DNA of 60,418 nucleotides. Source: Phytohabitans maris. Its GTDB lineage: Bacteria > Actinomycetota > Actinomycetes > Mycobacteriales > Micromonosporaceae. A model generated the notes under the pieces. It was not told where the DNA came from. It saw nothing but the letters and a program-made list of their open reading frames with translations, and made no database searches. Shown one piece after another: positions 1 to 8,142 of this stretch (its first letter is position 1; every line of letters begins with the position of its first letter). Position numbers and translations under genes: made by a program. The stretch is taken from NCBI RefSeq assembly GCF_031085175.1, contig NZ_JAVHUY010000062.1:1-60418 (forward strand), in the 5' to 3' direction.

Positions 1-4
1 CTAG

Positions 5-981
5 ACGAGTAGTTCCGATGTCGGTCAGTGGTCGTAGGCGATCAGTGACCGGGTGATCGGTGCGCCGGTCTTGTTGTTGTGCCAGATCGCGGCGGCCATG
101 GCCAGTAGGCGTTGGGCGATGCGGACGGCGACTCCGGTGAAGGTCCGTCCGCCGTGTTGTTCGAGGTCGAGTTGACCTTTGAGGGTGTCGTTGACCGACT
201 CGATCAGCTGCCGGACCTTCTTGAGCAGCGCCTCGCCGTAGCGGGCTTTGTCCCGCTTGCGAGAGGGCCGCAGCAACTGGATACCCTGCTCGGCCAGGTC
301 CCGCTCGAGTGTCTTGGACGCGAAGCCCTTGTCGCTGATCATCAGGATGCCGGTGTGCTCGGCGACCACGCCGGCTTCGACCTCGAGCATCGCGGCGAGG
401 ACCTCCCGTTCGCCGATCTTCGGGTTGGCCAGGGCCCACATGATCGGCATCCCGGTCGGGGTGCACACCAGATACAGGCGCAGGCCCCAGAAGAACCGTG
501 AGTGGGAGGCGCAGTAGCCGTATCCGGCCCACCCGGCCAGGTCCGAGCGTTTCACCGTCGGGCGGGACATGCCGCACGGGATCGGGGTGGAGTCGACGAT
601 CCAGTGGTTGTCGAACCAGAAGTCGCTGTCACGGGCCAGGTCCCGGATGGTCTTCTTGATCAGCGGCAGGGCGGCACGGAGCCGCTTGTTGTAGCCGGGG
701 CGTTGTGGCAGGTAGGGGAACCAGGCGCGTAGATGGATCCGGGCGTAGCGGATCCAGTGCGCCTCCGACCGGGCGCCGAGCAGGACCTGGGCCACGGCCA
801 GGCAGACCAGCTCGGAGTCGGTCAGCAGCGGCGGCCGGCCCAACCATCGCGGCGTCCGGATCGTGTCATCGATCTTCACGTAAAGTGCGGTCAAGAGGGT
901 GTCGAGGTCTTGCGTCACAACATGATCATCGACACCCTCCCTCATGCCCTCGCATCGACCCCCGACATCGGAACTACTCGT
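5..981 (-). mobile_element. IS982-like insertion sequence, complete
   Basis: A perfect 20-bp terminal inverted repeat (5-24 and 962-981, beginning ACGAGTAGTT) encloses one transposase gene. The tetranucleotide CTAG sits outside both ends (1-4 and 982-985). It is palindromic, so it can be read either as part of a 24-bp inverted repeat or as a 4-bp target duplication. Both ends begin with AC, as is usual in the IS982 family. The right end lies about 130 bp upstream of the restriction endonuclease, so it may affect that operon. The bases left of position 1 are not visible, so the outer boundary cannot be confirmed. Confidence 0.85.
25..945 (-). CDS. IS982 family DDE transposase
   Basis: This 306-aa protein catalyses cut-and-paste transposition of the surrounding IS. 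The family is suggested by the block VDSTPIPCGM, followed by YGYCASHSRFFWGLRLYL and later LISDKGF-type residues, which form the RNase H-like DDE core. A conserved C-terminal stretch around RQLIESVNDTLKGQ follows. The stop codon lies next to the left inverted repeat and the start 17 bp inside the right one, so the gene fills the element. It is full length and has no frameshift, so it may be active. Assignment to IS982 rather than a neighbouring IS5-type group rests on motif recognition only. Confidence 0.88.
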   Translation of the reverse strand: MREGVDDHVVTQDLDTLLTALYVKIDDTIRTPRWLGRPPLLTDSELVCLAVAQVLLGARSEAHWIRYARIHLRAWFPYLPQRPGYNKRLRAALPLIKKTIRDLARDSDFWFDNHWIVDSTPIPCGMSRPTVKRSDLAGWAGYGYCASHSRFFWGLRLYLVCTPTGMPIMWALANPKIGEREVLAAMLEVEAGVVAEHTGILMISDKGFASKTLERDLAEQGIQLLRPSRKRDKARYGEALLKKVRQLIESVNDTLKGQLDLEQHGGRTFTGVAVRIAQRLLAMAAAIWHNNKTGAPITRSLIAYDH

Positions 982-1112
982 CTAGAAGGTGTGCAACGGA
1001 CGCGCTTGACGCATCCTCAGCTAGTGGAAGGAAGGCCCTCGGAGGCCGGAGCGAAAGTCCCGTGGCCGCCCGAGGTGACGCGTCGTGAAAGGTCTGGCAG
1101 GCTACTGTCCTT

Positions 1113-1934
1113 GTGGACGTGCTTGATCTCGAGCAGTGGCTCCGAGGGCAATGTCAGGACTATCGGTTCGACCTTCGTGGTGTGTTCCGGCGAGACAGCG
1201 AGATGGCGGTCTGGCCAGTCCATGCGGCCGACGCGGCCGAACTCGAAGCACGACTAGCTTCAGGCGGCCACATCCTGCCGCTTCCGAAGGAGCCGGCGGC
1301 TCTTGCCAATGTGCTTGAGGTCTCCATTGTGGATTTCGTCCTGACGAGACTCCGTCAGATCGACGGCGCGGAGGCGTCACGCGGCTCAGAGCGAGGCTAC
1401 CCGGACTTAGAGATCAGCGGAGCTGCCTTTGGCGGCGGCTTCCACGCGATTGATGTCAAGTGCGCGCGGCGATCGGCGAGTGGGAATACGACGCAGAGTG
1501 CAATCACCCTATATACGGGAAATACCTACTTTAGGCACCCAACCCTGCACTGGCCTGGGGTACCGAGACCGTTCGATGACTATGTGTCACACCTTGACCT
1601 GATTGCGATCTACACGTTGCGACCGGACCTACCACATCGCGTTGATGACCTTGAGATCATCGTCCAAGAGCCCTGGCGTATCGCCAGTCGCAGCCGGTCA
1701 TCGAAGACGCGCGAGTACATCGGGGCAGTAAAGAACATCGATGATCTTCGCTTGGGGAGAGGGGCCTTCGAGACGCCGGCGGCCTTCTACGGCTACTGGC
1801 GGAGGTTTCACTTCACCATCTCCCAGGAGGTTCAGCGACAGTACGAGCTTGCCTTGGAGGCGACCAGGCAAGAACTCGCTGCGTACAGGGCCGCTTCCGA
1901 GGGCACGTCTACCACGGAAGGTCGCAGCATATGA
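1113..1934 (+). CDS. EcoRV-like type II restriction endonuclease
   Basis: This 273-aa protein resembles EcoRV across its catalytic region. It has the PD...(D/E)xK core with Asp98 (YPDLEI), Asp114 and Lys116 (AIDVK). Next come a TLYTGNTYF segment like the EcoRV TLGGYTSF strand, a PFDDYVSHLDLIAIYT helix matching PFDQYIAHWIIGYVYT, and a C-terminal FYGYWRRF block matching DEFLDYWRNY. Glu69 could be the helix-B glutamate. It should make blunt or near-blunt cuts in unmethylated DNA. Its stop overlaps the methyltransferase start (ATGA), so the two are translationally coupled. Base composition is lower in GC than the host genes nearby, which suggests transfer. The recognition site cannot be read from the sequence. 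Confidence 0.82.
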   Translation: MDVLDLEQWLRGQCQDYRFDLRGVFRRDSEMAVWPVHAADAAELEARLASGGHILPLPKEPAALANVLEVSIVDFVLTRLRQIDGAEASRGSERGYPDLEISGAAFGGGFHAIDVKCARRSASGNTTQSAITLYTGNTYFRHPTLHWPGVPRPFDDYVSHLDLIAIYTLRPDLPHRVDDLEIIVQEPWRIASRSRSSKTREYIGAVKNIDDLRLGRGAFETPAAFYGYWRRFHFTISQEVQRQYELALEATRQELAAYRAASEGTSTTEGRSI

Positions 1935-3058
1935 AGGACTCGCCAAACTCGGTTCCTCGCGTGGCAGGGCGGGTCTGGCATGATCATGCCGTGGGAACCA
2001 GAGGCGTGGCCATATCTTTGTTCTCCGGGGCCGGCGGCCTCGACCTTGGCGCTCAGCGAGCTGGGTACGAGGTCCGAGCCGCTGTGGAGTGGGACCGCGA
2101 TGCTGCCGCGACGATGGAGAAGAATTTCCCGCACCTCGTCGCCCCTGTCATTCAGTCAGACATCCTGACCGTGTCCACCGAGGAGATCCTGACGGCCGCA
2201 GGTTTGGGCACAGGGGAGCGACCGGACCTGCTCATTGGTGGCCCCCCTTGCACGCCGTTCTCCAAGTCAGGGTTCTGGCTGGACTGGAAGCGCGACGGCC
2301 TAGACCCCACTGCCTCGCTTCTCCAGGAATACACACGGGTACTGCGTGAGGCCAAGCCTCGTCGATTTGTTCTCGAAAACGTGTACGCGTTGACTTACAA
2401 CAACAAGGCTAGCAAGCCGGCCTTCGAGCGCCTAATGCGAGAAATTGACGAGGCAGGTTACCACTGCGCGTGGAAGGTGTTGTTCGCAGCCGACTATGGC
2501 GTGCCGCAGGCAAGACCGCGGCTATTTGTAGTTGGGGCTCCGAAGAGTGAGCCAGTCCCAACTCACCCTGAACCCACGCATGGCGGAAAGTGGGAGAGCA
2601 CACTTACTGGCAAGCTCGATCGTCCTCATGTAACTGCGGGCGAGGTCCTGGAGAACCTAGTTACGGAGCCGGAGCCGAGCGAGATCGTTGGAGGCAAGTA
2701 CGGACATCTTTTGAAGGATATACCCCCGGGCGACAACTACCTCTTCTATACCGAGAATCGTGGTCACCCTAACCCACAGTTCAAATGGCGTGGAAAGTAT
2801 TGGTCCTTCCTCCTCAAGCTGTCGCCGGACCGTCCATCCCCCACGATTCAGGCACAGCCAGGTCCCTATATTGGCCCCTTTCATTGGGACAACCGCCGCC
2901 TGCGAGTGCCTGAACTTAAACGACTGTTCACGTTTCCCGACAACTTCGAGTTTGTTGGCACCCGCAACTCCGTCCAAGCCCAGATTGGCAACTCGGTCCC
3001 GCCACTGCTTGCCGAAAGAGTCATTGGGGCTCTTACCAGGGTTTCTGCCGCGTACTAG
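1931..3058 (+). CDS. C5 cytosine DNA methyltransferase
   Basis: This 375-aa protein should transfer a methyl group from S-adenosylmethionine to C5 of cytosine in the target of the partner endonuclease. All key motifs are present: motif I FSGAGGLDLG (31-40), motif IV GGPPCTPFSKSG with the catalytic Cys107, motif VI ENV (148-150), motif VIII QARPRLF (from 192), the SPTIQAQPGPYIG and LKRLFTFPD region, and motif X QIGNSVPP near the end. The start overlaps the end of the nuclease gene. A GTG 59 nt further on would also leave motif I intact. The Vsr nuclease follows 9 bp downstream, as is typical for C5 systems whose product deaminates to thymine. Confidence 0.96.
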   Translation: MKDSPNSVPRVAGRVWHDHAVGTRGVAISLFSGAGGLDLGAQRAGYEVRAAVEWDRDAAATMEKNFPHLVAPVIQSDILTVSTEEILTAAGLGTGERPDLLIGGPPCTPFSKSGFWLDWKRDGLDPTASLLQEYTRVLREAKPRRFVLENVYALTYNNKASKPAFERLMREIDEAGYHCAWKVLFAADYGVPQARPRLFVVGAPKSEPVPTHPEPTHGGKWESTLTGKLDRPHVTAGEVLENLVTEPEPSEIVGGKYGHLLKDIPPGDNYLFYTENRGHPNPQFKWRGKYWSFLLKLSPDRPSPTIQAQPGPYIGPFHWDNRRLRVPELKRLFTFPDNFEFVGTRNSVQAQIGNSVPPLLAERVIGALTRVSAAY

Positions 3059-3067
3059 GATCGACCC

Positions 3068-3511
3068 GTGACGAAGAAGTGGGCGTCTACGGTTGCCGGT
3101 CAGCATCTTCGCCAGCGTTCGAAAAAGAACACTGAGCCGGAGCGGCTGCTTCGGAGCGCACTTCATAGGATAGGGGCCAGGTTCCGCCTACACCCCAATA
3201 TCGCCCCAGGATGTACGCCCGATATCACGCTTCCTAGGCGGAGGATCGCGGTATTTGTTGACGGCGACTATTGGCACTCTTGCCCGGTGCACGGCCGTAA
3301 GACTCCCTTTACTGGACCAAACGCGGTGTTGTGGGAAGAAAAGATGCGCCGAAATCGCGAAAGGGACGAACGAAGCTCACGGATTGCTGAGGCTTCTGGA
3401 TGGCTAGTGGTCCGCGTGTGGGAATGCACTATTAGATACAACTCGGCATCGGCAGCGCGCGCCGTCCTAGCCGGAGTCTCACCGGCCCCAGAGCCGAGCG
3501 CGCGGCCTTAA
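3068..3511 (+). CDS. vsr: Very short patch repair endonuclease (Vsr)
   Basis: This 147-aa protein nicks DNA at T:G mismatches that arise when 5-methylcytosine deaminates. The Vsr signature is clear: an N-terminal NTEPE segment, PDITLP with Asp52, then AVFVDGDYWHSCPVHG with the metal-site and catalytic histidine region (Asp65, His70). A downstream N...W..K...N..RD pattern leads to GWLVVRVWEC. Length matches the family. It starts with GTG 9 bp after the methyltransferase stop and belongs to the same operon. Its presence independently supports the methyltransferase being a C5 enzyme. Confidence 0.93.
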   Translation: MTKKWASTVAGQHLRQRSKKNTEPERLLRSALHRIGARFRLHPNIAPGCTPDITLPRRRIAVFVDGDYWHSCPVHGRKTPFTGPNAVLWEEKMRRNRERDERSSRIAEASGWLVVRVWECTIRYNSASAARAVLAGVSPAPEPSARP

Positions 3512-3560
3512 CGACCGGATGGCTATGCTGACTCCGAGCCGTATGCGATGAGCGGGGCTA

Positions 3561-5261
3561 TTAGAAACGCCACACTTCCTCGTACGCTAGGGTCGCTAGA
3601 CGTTTAGCTCGCTCTTCGATTTCCTTCGCGGTCCATTGTGACTCTGCAGTGATATCCGGTTCCATCTTCGCTCTTGCCAGGATGGTCCTCTTTGAGGCGA
3701 ACGGCTTGTCGCCAAGTTCGTCATTTAGCTCGTTGCTAACCAGGATTAGGTTTCCAATACGCGCTGCATCAGCCGGCCGCACATCGACCTTCTTCCCGCC
3801 TTGAGGCGCGATATGCTCAACGGTCATCTGGTCATAGTCGACGGGCGGGGCCGAAAGCGACTGAGCGATATGAAGCCTTATTAGCGCGTATCGCACCAGT
3901 GGCGCCTGAAGTGGGAACAGTTTGCTGCTCTTAAGTTCGAGGAACGACGCCTCGAACTCTGCGTACGATGGAAGCCGCGTGCGGAGCTTATCGAGCAGCT
4001 CGTCGATCGCTTGAACTCGGGCATCAGCGTTCTTCGCATTTACTAGTGCACGAGCAGCTGCTGAGTACATCCGGCTTACGCCGCCAGAGCTAGGCTGGTT
4101 TGCCACGGCCGTTGCGACGAAGTGGTATCCCTCGAGTGCTCGAACGGCCTTGATGAGAGTCTTAAGCTTGATCTCGTCGGCCTCATATGCCCGCAATAAC
4201 GAGAGGATCATAGGTAGCGGCTGCCGCATTCGGAAGAGGCTCAACGCACCAAGCGCGTGCTTTACGGGAAGCTGGGGTTTCTTCCAATCGCGATAACTGG
4301 GTTCCTGTGCCTGCCGATATAGCTCACCGTCGGTGATGAGTGAGTCGAGGAATTCCTGGGCGTTGTTGGACTTTACCTGAGCCTTAACCGACCGAAAAAG
4401 CTGCTTTTCGCCAACATAGTCCTGGCGCGACAGCCAGCTGTGCAGAAGAAAGCGGTTCATGCTGATGTCCGCTGAACTCTTGGCGAAGCTGTCTAGGATG
4501 CCGTTCCACCTATCGCGAATTTGGTCGAGATCCACGTTGGTGGGCTTGAGCAGTGCGAAGACGTGCGACTTGACCAGGTCCGAGACCTCAAGGTCCTTGC
4601 CGCGACTATTCATCGTCTGGAAAATCATGGTTGCGTCGTCCTCGTTATCAACCTCCACAAGGACAACGGTCAGCCCAAGAATCTTGTCACGGAGCTTCTT
4701 AAGCTCCATGACCTTCGTCGCCTTCCTCTTAGCCTCCGCTATGGTCGGATTAGAATCAATCGAGGTTACGACCGCCCGTACGCGTGCTCGGAGGAGCTGG
4801 AAAGCCGACTCGATGGCTTTTTCTTCTGGCTTCGCCGGCTGTTCCTTGTGGGCAGAGCCTGGCATTGCTTGCACTCGTGCTTGAAGGAACGGGTGCGACG
4901 TTTCGGTCTGTAGTACGAAGCGGGTGTTGCCCTGCGCGTCCACCCGCTCAATCATGGTTTGAAGACCGGTGGCCTCCTTGTCGGCTTCCAGGTCACGGAA
5001 CGCATTGCGCAGCGCGGCGAGTAGCAGGGTGATCGTTGTGAGGCGCTGCTGGCCGTCCACCAGCCCAAACGCGCCGCTTCCTCCACTAGTATAGACTACC
5101 ATCGAACCGATGAAGTAGTCGCCCTCACTTTCGACGACGTCGGTCCAGAACTCCTCCACATTGCTGCGGTCCCAGGAATACGGACGCTGGAAGCGAGGGA
5201 TCTTGTAGAAGGCTCCGCCCAGAAGGTTGGCCACTGTTCGACCGTTGCTGGCAACTTGCAT
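3561..5261 (-). CDS. DUF262/DUF1524 GmrSD-like endonuclease
   Basis: This 566-aa protein joins an N-terminal DUF262 domain (FQRPYSW near 25 and the hallmark VDGQQRLTTI near 67-76) to a C-terminal DUF1524 HNH-type nuclease domain (VEHIAPQ near 481, followed by GNLILVSNELN). In characterised relatives the DUF262 part hydrolyses NTP and the HNH part cuts modified phage DNA, giving type IV restriction. It is convergent with the Vsr gene, 49 bp apart, so it is a separate transcript in the same defence island. GC content is clearly below that of the chromosome genes to the right. The 267 bp between this gene and the next show no gene or recognisable signal. Confidence 0.85.
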   Translation of the reverse strand: MQVASNGRTVANLLGGAFYKIPRFQRPYSWDRSNVEEFWTDVVESEGDYFIGSMVVYTSGGSGAFGLVDGQQRLTTITLLLAALRNAFRDLEADKEATGLQTMIERVDAQGNTRFVLQTETSHPFLQARVQAMPGSAHKEQPAKPEEKAIESAFQLLRARVRAVVTSIDSNPTIAEAKRKATKVMELKKLRDKILGLTVVLVEVDNEDDATMIFQTMNSRGKDLEVSDLVKSHVFALLKPTNVDLDQIRDRWNGILDSFAKSSADISMNRFLLHSWLSRQDYVGEKQLFRSVKAQVKSNNAQEFLDSLITDGELYRQAQEPSYRDWKKPQLPVKHALGALSLFRMRQPLPMILSLLRAYEADEIKLKTLIKAVRALEGYHFVATAVANQPSSGGVSRMYSAAARALVNAKNADARVQAIDELLDKLRTRLPSYAEFEASFLELKSSKLFPLQAPLVRYALIRLHIAQSLSAPPVDYDQMTVEHIAPQGGKKVDVRPADAARIGNLILVSNELNDELGDKPFASKRTILARAKMEPDITAESQWTAKEIEERAKRLATLAYEEVWRF

Positions 5262-5528
5262 GTGATCCGTCCCGCCTTAACGCTCCGAAGTCTGACGCCG
5301 TTGGTTGCACCTTAGTCTTCCGTTGACGTTAGATCGACGTGGTTATGCCCCATTGCGGTGCTCGTGTTCGCTGGCGGGCGGACCGACGGCGAACCCACGG
5401 CGGACGCTTGCTGGCGTATTCATCTGGGGCCACACGCCGATGGAGTCGGGCACGGTTCGCGAGTGGCGAACCGGTGCTCGCCAAGCTCGTGGCTGTAGGT
5501 TTCCAGGCGCCTGTGGGATCGTGGACCA

Positions 5529-6744
5529 GTGGTGTCCGGGTCGGTTGGGGAGCGAATCGCGGCGTACCGGCGTCGGCGCGGGCTGAGTCAGGCGGCACTC
5601 GCTGGGCTGGTCGGCCGGTCTGAGTTATGGTTGTCGCAGGTAGAGCGCGGTATCCGCTCCGTCGACCCGGCTCTCGGTACTGCTGGATATGGCGAAGGTG
5701 CTGCGGGTCGAGGTCGAGGCGTTGACCGGTGTGCCGTGGCAGTACGCGCCCAACGGCGGCACGGTCGCTGGCGGGCTGGGTGAGGTTCGCCGGTTCTTCT
5801 CGCAGTTCGACAACCTGTTCCCAGCCGCGTCGGTCGAGCCGGTCGACCTGGCCGTGATGCGTGCGGAGGTCGTGGGTGCGCACCAGGCGTACCAGGCGGC
5901 CCGGTATGACGAAGTCATCGCCGGCCTGCCGGGGTTACTGGGCGCGTCTGATGTCTTGCACCGGTCGGCGGTCGGCGACATCCGGCGCGATGCTCTGTTG
6001 GAGTATGTGTCGGCGTACGCGGTAGCGGCAAAGCTTCTCACGAAGATGGGCGCCGGTGATCTGGCGCTGCTAGCGGCGGATCGGTGCGCGACAGCTGCCG
6101 TCGACGCTGATTCGCTTGCCGCGCGTGGGATGGCGGCATACCAGGTGGTGTGCGCGTTGCTGCGGAGCGACCGGCCCGAGGACGCCGAGTCGCTAGCCGT
6201 GCGGATGGCCGTGGAGATCCAGCGCCATACCAAGCGGGACGCGCCAACGCTGGTTTCTGTCGCGGGTGCGTTGTGGCTGATCGCGGCGGTCATCGCGTCT
6301 CGCCGGACCGATCGAGCCGAGGCGCTCCGCCGGCTCGACCTGGCCGACCAGCTTGCGGACATGCTGGGTGAAGATGGCAACTTCGCGTGGACGGCGTTCG
6401 GCGCGACGAACGTTGCCATTCATCGTGTGTCGGTGGCGGCCGAGCTGGGCGATCCTGCCGAGGCGTTGCGTCTGGCCGAGCCGGTCGATCCGGAGCGTCT
6501 GCCGGCTGGGCTGAATAGCCGGCGGGCGCAGGTGCACCTTGATCTCGCCTGGGCGCATGCCCAGCGCAAGCGGGATGCCGAAGCGCTGTTGCAGCTGATG
6601 GAGGCCGAGCAGCTGGCGCCGGAGTCGGTCCGGTACAACGTCATCGTTCGGGAGCTGGTACGCGAGATGCTGGGCCGGCAGCGGCACGGCGTGAAGAGCA
6701 GCGCGCTGCATGGCCTTGCCGTGCAGGCCGGGGTGCTGGACTAG
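5529..6744 (+). pseudogene. XRE family regulator with TPR-like C-terminus, frameshifted
   Basis: The first 47 codons encode an XRE helix-turn-helix (ERIAAYRRRRGLSQAALAGL, then SELWLSQVERGIRSVD). The matching continuation, MAKVLRVEVEALTG and a roughly 340-aa helical region, is in the +1 frame. One extra C in the CCC at 5666-5668 explains the shift: removing it joins RSVD directly to RLSVLLDMAKVL, the expected helix. The continuation from 5689 ends at 6744. It is either a recent pseudogene or a base-calling error. The gene precedes a flavoprotein gene by 6 bp, and such regulator-flavoprotein pairs occur in actinomycetes. Confidence 0.82.
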
Positions 6745-6750
6745 CTGGCG

Positions 6751-7302
6751 ATGAGCGACACAGACATTACGGTCGTGGTTTCCGGCGCGCCGCTTACTGG
6801 GCGGACGCCGGATCTGGTTGCGGCGCTGGGTGCGGAGGGGTGGCGGCCGACCGTGGTTGCTACGCCTGCGGCGGCTGCCTGGCTGGACGCTGATGCGGTG
6901 GCGGCCGTGACGGGCGAGGCGCCGCGGTTCGAGTTCCGTTCGCCGGAGCAGGCCAAGCGTGGCGGGCCGCCGTCTGCGGTCGTCGTGTGTCCGGCCACCT
7001 TCAATACGATCAACAAGGCGGCGACTGGTGCCGCAGATACCTATGCCCTGGCAGTGGTCTGCGAGGCGCTGGGCACCGGATTGCCCATGCTGCTGGTGCC
7101 GATGGTCAATAACAAGCTCTGGGGACATCCAGCCTGGGCGGGAAACCTCATGTTGTTGAGGAACGCCGGCGCGGTCCTCGTTGATATCCACACCGGACTC
7201 TTGGAGCCGGCTGCGGTAGCGTCGGGTACCGGTGGCGAGGTGGTCGAGCGGTTCGAACCCGCCTGGGTGACCGCGCAGCTCAAGCGGCTTCTGTCGCGTT
7301 AG
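6751..7302 (+). CDS. Flavoprotein (phosphopantothenoylcysteine decarboxylase-like fold)
   Basis: This 183-aa protein has a Rossmann-like flavin-binding fold. [13 protein letters not shown] at the start, [11 protein letters not shown], and the segment [20 protein letters not shown] match the FMN-binding flavoprotein family (PF02441 type). [13 protein letters not shown] lies where the family usually carries its conserved Pro-Met-N element. It lacks the synthetase half of Dfp/CoaBC, so a role in coenzyme A synthesis is unlikely. It starts 6 bp after the frameshifted XRE regulator and was probably co-expressed with it. The substrate is unknown. Confidence 0.8.
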   Translation: MSDTDITVVVSGAPLTGRTPDLVAALGAEGWRPTVVATPAAAAWLDADAVAAVTGEAPRFEFRSPEQAKRGGPPSAVVVCPATFNTINKAATGAADTYALAVVCEALGTGLPMLLVPMVNNKLWGHPAWAGNLMLLRNAGAVLVDIHTGLLEPAAVASGTGGEVVERFEPAWVTAQLKRLLSR

Positions 7303-7486
7303 CGAGACGTAACCCGGACTTTGTGCGGGTGCTCGTCCGCAATCTCGTGCGGGTCACATCTCGGTACGTGGTTGGTTGCGCCAACGCCTTCACGATGCGT
7401 AGCACAACGAAATCCCACGCGACCCAAGTCGATGGCTGGAGCTATTGGCGACGTGGGGACGCATCGACCGGGAAGGCAGACCACCA

Positions 7487-7666
7487 GTGGGTACAGCAGC
7501 GGCAATCGCGGCGCCTTCATGCCCGTCGTGTCGGGGTAACGGCTGGAAGTTCGCGACGCATCGCGCGGAGCTGCGCGCTCTGGCAGCGTCGTGCGCTGGG
7601 CGGGTGGTGTCGCGGCGGTCCTGTGTGGACTGTTCTGGTTCTGGTCGGTCGTCGGCTGGGTCGTAA
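7487..7666 (+). CDS. Small CxxCxGxG zinc-motif protein
   Basis: This 59-aa reading frame carries two DnaJ-type motifs, CPSCRGNG and CVDCSGSG, spaced as for one zinc site. Such a pattern is unlikely by chance in a GC-rich shadow frame. A GTG preceded at a good distance by GGGAAGG is the likely start; a TTG 42 bp upstream is possible. A longer protein with the same double motif is encoded at 55494-55889. The function is unknown. The 180 bp before it (7303-7486) show no gene. Confidence 0.5.
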   Translation: MGTAAAIAAPSCPSCRGNGWKFATHRAELRALAASCAGRVVSRRSCVDCSGSGRSSAGS

Positions 7667-7702
7667 GCGGGGTGTCGGGGCGGGTGTCAAAATTACGGCC
7701 GG

Positions 7703-7981
7703 GTGTGGCGTGACGCGCGGGAGAAGGCGCTCACCGCCGAGCAGGTCGCCTCGCCGCTCGCCGGCCGGCCGTACGACCTGCGGCACGCGGCCGTGTCGCT
7801 CTGGCTGAACGGCGGCGTTCCGGCAACCGAGGTCGCACGTCGCGCCGGTCACGGAGTGGCCGTGCTGCTCAAGGTCTACGCCGGGTGCATCGACGGCGAA
7901 GAGGAGCAGATCAACCGGCGGATCGAGCGGGCGCTGCGGGCGAGTCGGGGGCGGGGGCGCAACGGGGGGAAGGGACGATGA
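7703..7981 (+). pseudogene. Tyrosine recombinase (integrase), C-terminal remnant
   Basis: Only the last 92 residues of a phage-type integrase remain. PYDLRHAAVSLWLNGG holds the H/R of the catalytic box II, EVARRAGHGVAVLLKVYAG supplies the GH and the nucleophilic tyrosine, and the tail is Arg/Gly rich. The first catalytic arginine and the core-binding domain are missing, so the protein cannot be a working recombinase. The fragment ends 60 bp before the partial tRNA-Ser. That is the usual place for an integrase next to its attachment site, and it points to a dead integrative element to the left. Confidence 0.78.
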
Positions 7982-8040
7982 CCGGAGACGAGCGGAGGAA
8001 GAAACAGCAGGTCACAGAGGCCAGACATCCAAAAGAGCGA

Positions 8041-8102
8041 GTGGACTTGAAAACCGCTATGGGTGGTGACACTCATCGTGGGTTCGAATCCCACACCCTC
8101 CG
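8041..8102 (+). other. Partial tRNA-Ser(TGA) 3-prime segment, probable att scar
   Basis: The sequence has a serine-type anticodon loop (CTTGAAA, anticodon TGA at 8048-8050), a long variable arm with paired ATGGGTG/CACTCAT, a perfect T-stem GTGGG/CCCAC around TTCGAAT, and the 3-prime acceptor strand ACCCTCC plus discriminator G. The upstream bases do not form a D-arm or the matching acceptor strand GGAGGGT, and the base next to the loop is an A-A mismatch. It is therefore not a complete tRNA but the part usually duplicated when an element integrates at tRNA-Ser. The neighbouring integrase remnant supports this. Confidence 0.72.
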
Positions 8103-8142
8103 CTCCCGGCGTCACCACGCAGCGGCGGCGCGGCGCGGTGAC

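Noticed and set aside
8014-8102. Complete tRNA-Ser(TGA)
   Set aside because: The 5-prime acceptor strand and D-arm are missing, and the anticodon stem has a mismatch, so only a 3-prime part is called.
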